Part shown: positions 58,416-64,000 of the stretch, in pieces
Layout of the letters: each line of letters begins with the position of its first letter
Numbering within the stretch: the first letter of the stretch is position 1
Source of the DNA: Rhynchospora pubera
Lineage: Eukaryota; Streptophyta; Magnoliopsida; Poales; Cyperaceae
Reading direction: 5' to 3'
Length of the DNA: 64,000 nt
Assembly (NCBI GenBank): GCA_028095005.1
Contig: CM051459.1
Span: forward strand, 24,166,699-24,230,698
Notes under the pieces: model-generated
The model's input: the letters and a program-made list of their open reading frames with translations, nothing else
The model's database searches: none
What the model was told of the DNA's origin: nothing
Made by a program: the position numbers and the translations under genes

Positions 58416-58751
58416 TTGGAGAACTTATTCACACGACACATCAACTCTCTTGGGATAGACACATAAAAGCCAAGGGTGCCAAACTAATATCTCAATTTAA
58501 TCATCCATTCTTTCCTTAAACGGATCAAGTAGACCATCCGTAAGATTAAGGGATTAATGGGAACGAATAAAGGGACAGCAAAATTTATCAAAGGAAAAGA
58601 GTCATATATGGACTTTGCACTATCATGTGTCCATTTATTTTTCCATGGCTAGTAATAAACAAATCAATCACCAATAGGCAGAGAGAGAAAATATGCATTT
58701 GTAGCGATTTGGCAAGTGAAAGGATCTTTGGAATAAAAATATGACACGGGA

Positions 58752-60340
58752 GCTATGTTACTTGGGTGCGGGTGCGGGTATCGTGTCGGACACGATACGG
58801 GTGCGGGGATTCGACATTTTTCAAAAAACTCGAATACGGCTGTATATATAAAATAATTAGAATAATATATTTTTAATGAAAAATAATTTATATTTTTTAT
58901 TAATATAATGTTATTAACATTATATTATAATATTTTAATTTATATTGAGAAATTAAACAATTAATAATATAATGTTACTAATATAATGTTATTAACATTA
59001 TACAACAACAACAACAACAACAACTAAGCCTTTTGTCCCAAACAAGTTGGGGTAGGCTAGAAAGAAACCCAACAAGAGAACACATCCAAGAACAAGAAAA
59101 AAAAAAAAAAAAAAAATACAAAACATAAAAATACTAATAGTAAGACTAGCCATACTAATAATAATACCTCTAATAATAATAGTAATAGTAGAAATCTAGA
59201 CCTCGACCGTGACCTAATAGAGGGACCTACAAACCTATGGCATCGCTCCTACCCCTAAGTTCCTACGTCATGGCTCCGGTACATGAATTGCTAACTTCCA
59301 AGCGCTCCTATCGATCGCCAACTCCTTGGAGACGTTCCATTCTTTAAGGTCTCTTTTCACCGCTTCTTCCCATGTCAATCTTGGTCTCCCTCTCCCCCTC
59401 CGGGTGTTCTCGAAATGATTAAGAATTCCGATACGTACCGGTGCCTCTGGAGGTCTGCGTTGGATATGTCCAAACCATCTCAAACGATGTTGGATCAACT
59501 TCTCCTCTATTGGTGCGACCCCAACCATATCTCGTATGTCATCATTTCTAATCCGATCTTTCCTCGTGTGACCGCAGATCCACCTCAACATACGCATCTC
59601 AGCTACACTAATATAATATTTTAATTTATATTGAGAAATTTAATAATTAAGAATATTATGTTCATAATATAATTAACATATTGTTATTGGCCATATAGTT
59701 TAAGGCATTATGTTATAAATTGTGAATAATATATATGTTATTAACATGCCAACTATGACATTTTTATGTGATTTAAAAAATAAAAAAATTATTTTTTTTG
59801 AAAATTTTACATTTCCAAATTCTTCGTATTTTTATGAGCATGCATGTAAAATTTTATGCCAAGTTGAGTCTAAAAAGGCTTTCAAATAATTAAAACACTA
59901 AAACAGAATTTTCTATAATCAGAAATGGATTTGTCCATTTTAGGGCCAAATGGTGATAGTAATAGAATGGGGGCAGCTTTGTTTGTCCGATTTTGAGTTC
60001 TACATTAGTCCCACAATGAAATATCAACTAAATTTTAGGCAATATATATAGAGTAGGTTAAATGGAGCATTGTCCAGCTCACCAGCTGTGTACGCGCGTC
60101 TGTGCGTCTAAACGCGCAAGGCAAGCGTTGCAGGCCAGTGACACATGGCGCTACACGAGTGGTGGATACGCGTGTCGGGTCGAATTGTTGACCGTATCCG
60201 GTGGTCAAAGAAATTAAAATATTCAGATTCGCCACGTGTCGAATCCGGTGCGTATCACACACGAATCGCACGCGTATCCGCGTCGGATGCGTGTCCGACA
60301 CGGGATACGCTATGAAATTACCGTATCTGTATAACATAGC
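58752..60340. mobile_element. Non-autonomous DNA transposon with GCTATGTTA ends
   Basis: The left end GCTATGTTACTTGGGTGCGG and the right end TATAACATAGC are inverted. GC-rich subterminal regions rich in TGTCGGACACG/CGTGTCCGACACG lie inside each end, around an AT-rich core. A LINE fragment is inserted in the core. No target duplication could be matched, so Mutator-like affinity is a guess from layout. Confidence 0.5.
59003..59608 (-). pseudogene. 5'-truncated RTE-type LINE (C-terminus of reverse transcriptase and 3' tail)
   Basis: Minus-strand frame 59597-59268 encodes the last 110 residues of a non-LTR reverse-transcriptase protein: MRMLRWICGHTRKDRIRN, HRLRWFGHIQRRPPEAPVR, RRGRGRPRLTWEEAVKRDL. 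After the stop come AGCCTACCCCAACTTGTTTG, GGACAAAAGGCTTAGTTG and a (TTG)n tail (CAA repeats at 59003-59024 on the plus strand), the conserved 3' end of plant RTE LINEs. The polymerase core and endonuclease are missing, as expected for 5' truncation. Confidence 0.88.
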
Positions 60341-60561
60341 ACCGGAGGTATGGGTGCATAACGTGTAAAACGATCACGCAACTGGACTGTTGTGTTGATC
60401 GTTGTGTTTTGGACACGAAATTGATTATCATTTGCGTTAATCGTTTAGTTTTGAATGAAACGATCGAAATCACGAAAATACACATGGACAAAATCATTTC
60501 ATACTTGCGTTAACCGTTTCGTTTTTAAAACGCAACCAAAATCTTTAACCGAACGAAACGA

Positions 60562-60649
60562 AAAAACGGTCGAAAAGGTCGTCGTTTTCGGGCCTAACGG
60601 GAGGTAAAAACGGTCGAAAAGGTCGTCGTTTTCGGGCCTAACGGGAGGT
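60562..60649 (+). repeat. 44-bp perfect tandem duplication
   Basis: Two identical units starting AAAAACGGTCGAAAAGGTCG and ending GGGCCTAACGGGAGGT (60562-60605 and 60606-60649). Confidence 0.92.
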
Positions 60650-60658
60650 AGGAGTGAA

Positions 60659-60767
60659 ACGGTTATTGGTACCCATTCATAAACGTCTTTAATTCAGTTA
60701 TTGGTTCACACTCATAAAATTCTAAACAAAATAAACGGTTACTGGTTCCCGCTCACAAACGTCTTTA
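60659..60767 (+). repeat. 34-bp direct repeat pair
   Basis: ACGGTTATTGGTACCC and ACGGTTACTGGTTCCC, each ending AAACGTCTTTAA, 75 bp apart. Part of a repeat-rich 60350-60800 region with many CGTTTCGTTTT/AAACG words and no gene. Confidence 0.65.
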
Positions 60768-60809
60768 AGTCGGCCAACATGAATTCAAAGAAATGATCAA
60801 CTAGCGAAC

Positions 60810-62107
60810 TGTCACACCCCGCGCCGACACACTGACACACGGGGCGCGACAGTGGGACGATATCTTCTGCATCCATCCGATGACCCGTCAACCTACGTCG
60901 CAAGTAGAAAAAGAACAAAACGAATGTCAGCTACAAAACTCAGTAACCGGTTATTTAACGACATAGCTTTTCTATATTAGTAGATAAAGCAAATTAAACA
61001 TGATTGGATTAATCCTCATAACAAATCATACATTTCACGGCGATAATCGGGTCTAGATCAGTCAAATCATGTGATAATCAGGACAAAAAATTCCTCCCTA
61101 GTCACATGGATCAGGACCAATCGTAAAGTTCCTCCTTAGTATCGGGAATCAGAACCAAATCATGACATAAAGTTCCTCCCCTGTATCGGGGATCAGAACT
61201 AAACCCCTCCCCTGGCAGGGGGATCAGGGTGCATGCATGAACAAAATTCAGAATTCAGAATTCCAAACCCGACATCCCGCAAAACATATCACATACGGGC
61301 ATACACATGCAAGCAAAGCCAAGCGATAATCAAATCAAGCAATATGAAACTAAATATAGAGAAGTCTGGTAACCTGACTGAGTGATCCATGGCACAAGCA
61401 AATCGGAATGACTATAACTGCGACATAGCTCAAATTCCAAATGACCAACTATTCAAAACCAATGCGGTATTCAAAACTTGCTAGGGAGAGAGAGAAACAT
61501 AAATGATATACGAAAATGAAATAAAATGAGGCTGGAGTTTATTTATAGTGGAGGTCCGACTAAAATGATAAATATTCTAGATTACTTAATGGCTAAGTAA
61601 GTAGAAAGGAATTACTTAGCTACTGTTTCTGAAAATATTAATACTATTTATAAAGATTATTGAGCCTATTTATAAAGATATTAACTATCAAAAATTATTT
61701 ATATAAATACTGATTACTTAGCTACTAACAATGTGGATAAGATCAAATAGATATTTTTAAGCGGATAAGATCAAAGAGATATTTTCAAAGTGGTAAATAT
61801 GGACATTTTTCAAATAGAACCTTAAAATTTGAAAGTATTGTAAATAAGTCCTAAAATTCAGAGATGTCACATGAAGTATGGAATACTACCACTTTAATTC
61901 AGCCATTAAAAATTATTAACGACACAAATTGGAAAGTAAATATCATTGTTCAATTGATACGGACAAATACACCACACTTGAACTTCTCAAATATAATACT
62001 TAATGTCAAAGGTCAAAATGATATATTTAATGCAAAATATAAAGCACTCATAATATTCGAAATAAAATTAAAAGAATTGTAAAAGAAAAAAAAATCAAGG
62101 TGTTACA
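60810..62107 (+). mobile_element. LTR-like element, TGTCACACC...GGTGTTACA
   Basis: Begins TGTCACACCCCGCGCC and ends AAGGTGTTACA, a near-inverted pair with TG...CA ends. Contains an internal GC-rich dyad (CCCCGCGCC against GGGGCGCG) just after the start. About 1.3 kb, non-coding. Flanking 5-mers (CGAAC, AGTTA) do not match, so either the boundary is off or the insertion is recombined. Confidence 0.5.
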
Positions 62108-62269
62108 AGTTATTTGATAAGAACAACAGTTACCTTTTTATTCATGACGGGGTCCAAAATTTTGCTTGCTTATGTTGTTGGGGTTCTACGGCGACACCTT
62201 TGTGTGTTGTTAGTAAAAATGCATTTCATACCAATAATTCTGACTGTTATATATTCGACAGTGTAACTC

Positions 62270-62920
62270 TAAGCCGTTTGGATGATACGGGGATAACGAA
62301 GAAATAAGGATTTTAGAAAAAAAATATTGGAAATTGTTAACTTTGATTCTGTTTGGATTGCTTAGGAACAAGAGGAATAGTCTATTTTTAGACGGAAAGT
62401 ATTGAGAAATGTGTAACTTTGTGAAGAATTTAAATTGTTTATAATAAATTTACGCCTAGGAAGAAACTATTCCTTCTATTTCCATACTATCCAAATAGGA
62501 CTTGGGAAGAGTGGGAAGATGTTATACCGGGAATAAGAAATATTGTTTGGATGGTGAGTTAGGAATAAGCAAATTGATATTAATTTAAATAAATTATTAA
62601 AAATTATTATTTTAATATAAAATAAAGTACTAATTAAAGAGCACATAAAATTTCATTTAGTTATTAGTATTTAGCTAATTTTGTTAAAATTATGTATATA
62701 TAATTGTTGGAAGATGTTATTTCTAGGAAGAAACTATTCTTCTTCCCAATACTTCTTCCCACTTCTTCCCTTCTTTCCTTCTTCCCACACTTATCCAAAC
62801 GCACCCAGGAAGAATTATTATTCTTCTTCTTATTCCTAACTTGTTTGGATGTTTAGAAAGAAAGTATTCGTAGGAAGAAACTATTCTTCCTATTCCTAAG
62901 CAATCCAAACGACCTAAAGT
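62270..62920. mobile_element. Cluster of nested CCGTTTGGAT-family MITEs
   Basis: Repeated ends AGCCGTTTGGATGATAC (62271), CTGTTTGGATTGCTTAGGAA (62350), ACTATCCAAATAGGAC, GTTTGGATGGTGAGTTAGG (62550), CTTATCCAAACGCACCC, TTGTTTGGATGTTTAGAAAG and CCTAAGCAATCCAAACGACC (to 62914) can be paired in more than one way. The GAAATGTGTAACTTTGTGAA core links them to the 4661 and 46143 elements. The order of insertion is not resolved. Confidence 0.6.
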
Positions 62921-63400
62921 AAGAAAACTTTTAGTGAATGGATTTAAGAATGATTTATACTATTGAATTTAATTTAATATTAATATAAAAAATGTATTTA
63001 TACTATTGAATTTAATATTTAAAAAACTGGTATTTATTATATCATTAAAGTATGTGTTTATACTAATAATAAGGTTTATAACAAGCATGACATGCTAAAA
63101 GTTTTGGTGTTTAAAATAGTAAATCTAGTATAAATGAATTTACTTTTGGTGTTTATAACAAATAAAAGTGCACAACTAAATAAATCACTTGTTAAAGGAA
63201 CTTAGACAGGTATCGACTATGATGATGATGTTTATAATAACGAAGTTGTTCTGTTAAGTGACTAAAAAGTCGATAAAAAAACAGTCATGAAAAAGTCTTT
63301 AAAAAAAGAGAAAAGTCACATATTGAAGGAAGTTGAGTCATATAATTCTAATTATAGTCTATAACATAAAAATAGTTTATAAAAATAAATAATTCTCTTA
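62921..63400. other. AT-rich intergenic DNA
   Basis: No gene or bounded repeat seen. Confidence 0.5.
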
Positions 63401-63591
63401 AATTCCGGACTTCAATCCTCTTTTTATTTCCATTTTGGTTTTCTGTTCCCGTTTTGGAATCCGGTTGCTTCTTCTCCAAACCATCTTCGTACCTTAAACC
63501 CTATACCCTCCTTCCTTCCTACGAGCTTTCACATTCACTCGGTAAAAGAAAAGGAAAAAAGCATCTTCGTCACCTTTTTTTATTTCCAGGT
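63400..63591 (+). other. Possible 5' non-coding exon of a gene beyond the window
   Basis: A pyrimidine-rich stretch with AAACCCTATACCC and CTTCTTCTCC words ends at TTTCCAG|GTGAGTGCC, a strong splice-donor match at 63591/63592. It could be a leader exon of a rightward gene whose coding part lies past 64000. No coding sequence supports it. Confidence 0.2.
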
Positions 63592-64000
63592 GAGTGCCGT
63601 TATGGGAGCTCTTTTTGACTTTCTCTAAACCGAATGAAATTTCACACTGTAATGTAACCTTATTCAACACGAATTGGCAACCTCTCCATCGATTCATACG
63701 ATAAAAATGCATATCAGTTCCGAACCCCTAAATCGAATGGAAATGGGACGATTTTCCAAACCCTGGTCACACCCTCTTTCTTTGCTCTGTTGGGTTTACC
63801 TTTAGAGTAGTTTACAAGATACAAAATGCCCAACTTAACTAGACATGGTTATTTGTACGGATCATGTGCAGCAAAGGCTATCATGTATGTAGAAATGGTT
63901 GTGCGTCTTACACTGTGATGCTTCAATTACTTGTGTTGTTCTTAAGTTCCTATTGTTTCTGTTTTCTTTTTTTTTTTTCTTTTTTTTTTAAAATTACTCC

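Overview
This is nuclear DNA from a flowering plant, most likely a non-grass. Genes are sparse and intron-rich, intergenic DNA is very AT-rich, and most recognisable non-genic sequence is transposon-derived. Only three intact protein genes are supported: (1) a class III HD-ZIP transcription factor of the REVOLUTA type (coding span 17377-22179, + strand, 19 coding exons, 846 aa); (2) a double-stranded-RNA-binding protein of the DRB2 type (23118-26979, - strand, 3 coding exons, 473 aa); (3) a single-exon S40/DUF584 senescence-regulator protein (42097-42594, - strand, 165 aa). No rRNA gene, convincing tRNA gene or CRISPR array was seen.

Layout. 1-15.9 kb: AT-rich intergenic DNA with a probable LTR-type element (5537-7174), two GC-rich Mutator-type MITEs (8377-8569, 8671-8862), a small hAT element (10439-10720), a solo LTR with a perfect 5-bp target duplication inserted into a SINE (10934-12712), and a 22-bp minisatellite (13666-13975). 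15.9-27.9 kb: the gene island. The REV and DRB2 genes stand tail to tail, with stop codons 938 bp apart. The REV homologue carries the miR165/166 target, which exists only after splicing because an intron cuts it. 28-42 kb: intergenic DNA with hAT, Tourist-like and foldback MITEs and a third GC-rich MITE. 42-44.1 kb: the S40 gene, with an ABRE/CE3-like cluster about 1.4 kb upstream. 45-64 kb: transposon-dominated. It holds a hAT MITE, a SINE, a 1.1-kb hAT element built of TATCCG-like repeats, a complete 5.9-kb Mutator-like element carrying a broken plant-mobile-domain (MAIN-like) gene (49059-54982), LTR remnants, a 5'-truncated RTE-type LINE inside another DNA transposon, and a cluster of nested MITEs.

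Biologically, REV promotes adaxial/meristem/vascular fate and is repressed by miR165/166. DRB2 homologues take part in miRNA biogenesis and miRNA-mode selection. Neighbours that belong to the same small-RNA axis, with converging 3' ends, are worth a look, though chance adjacency is possible. The most unusual mobile unit is the Mutator-like element: near-identical palindrome-rich 197-bp terminal repeats, a 10-bp target duplication, no visible transposase, and a nine-exon PMD gene disabled by a poly-C frameshift and two in-frame stops. Exon boundaries were set by eye from splice signals and family conservation; untranslated ends are approximate.
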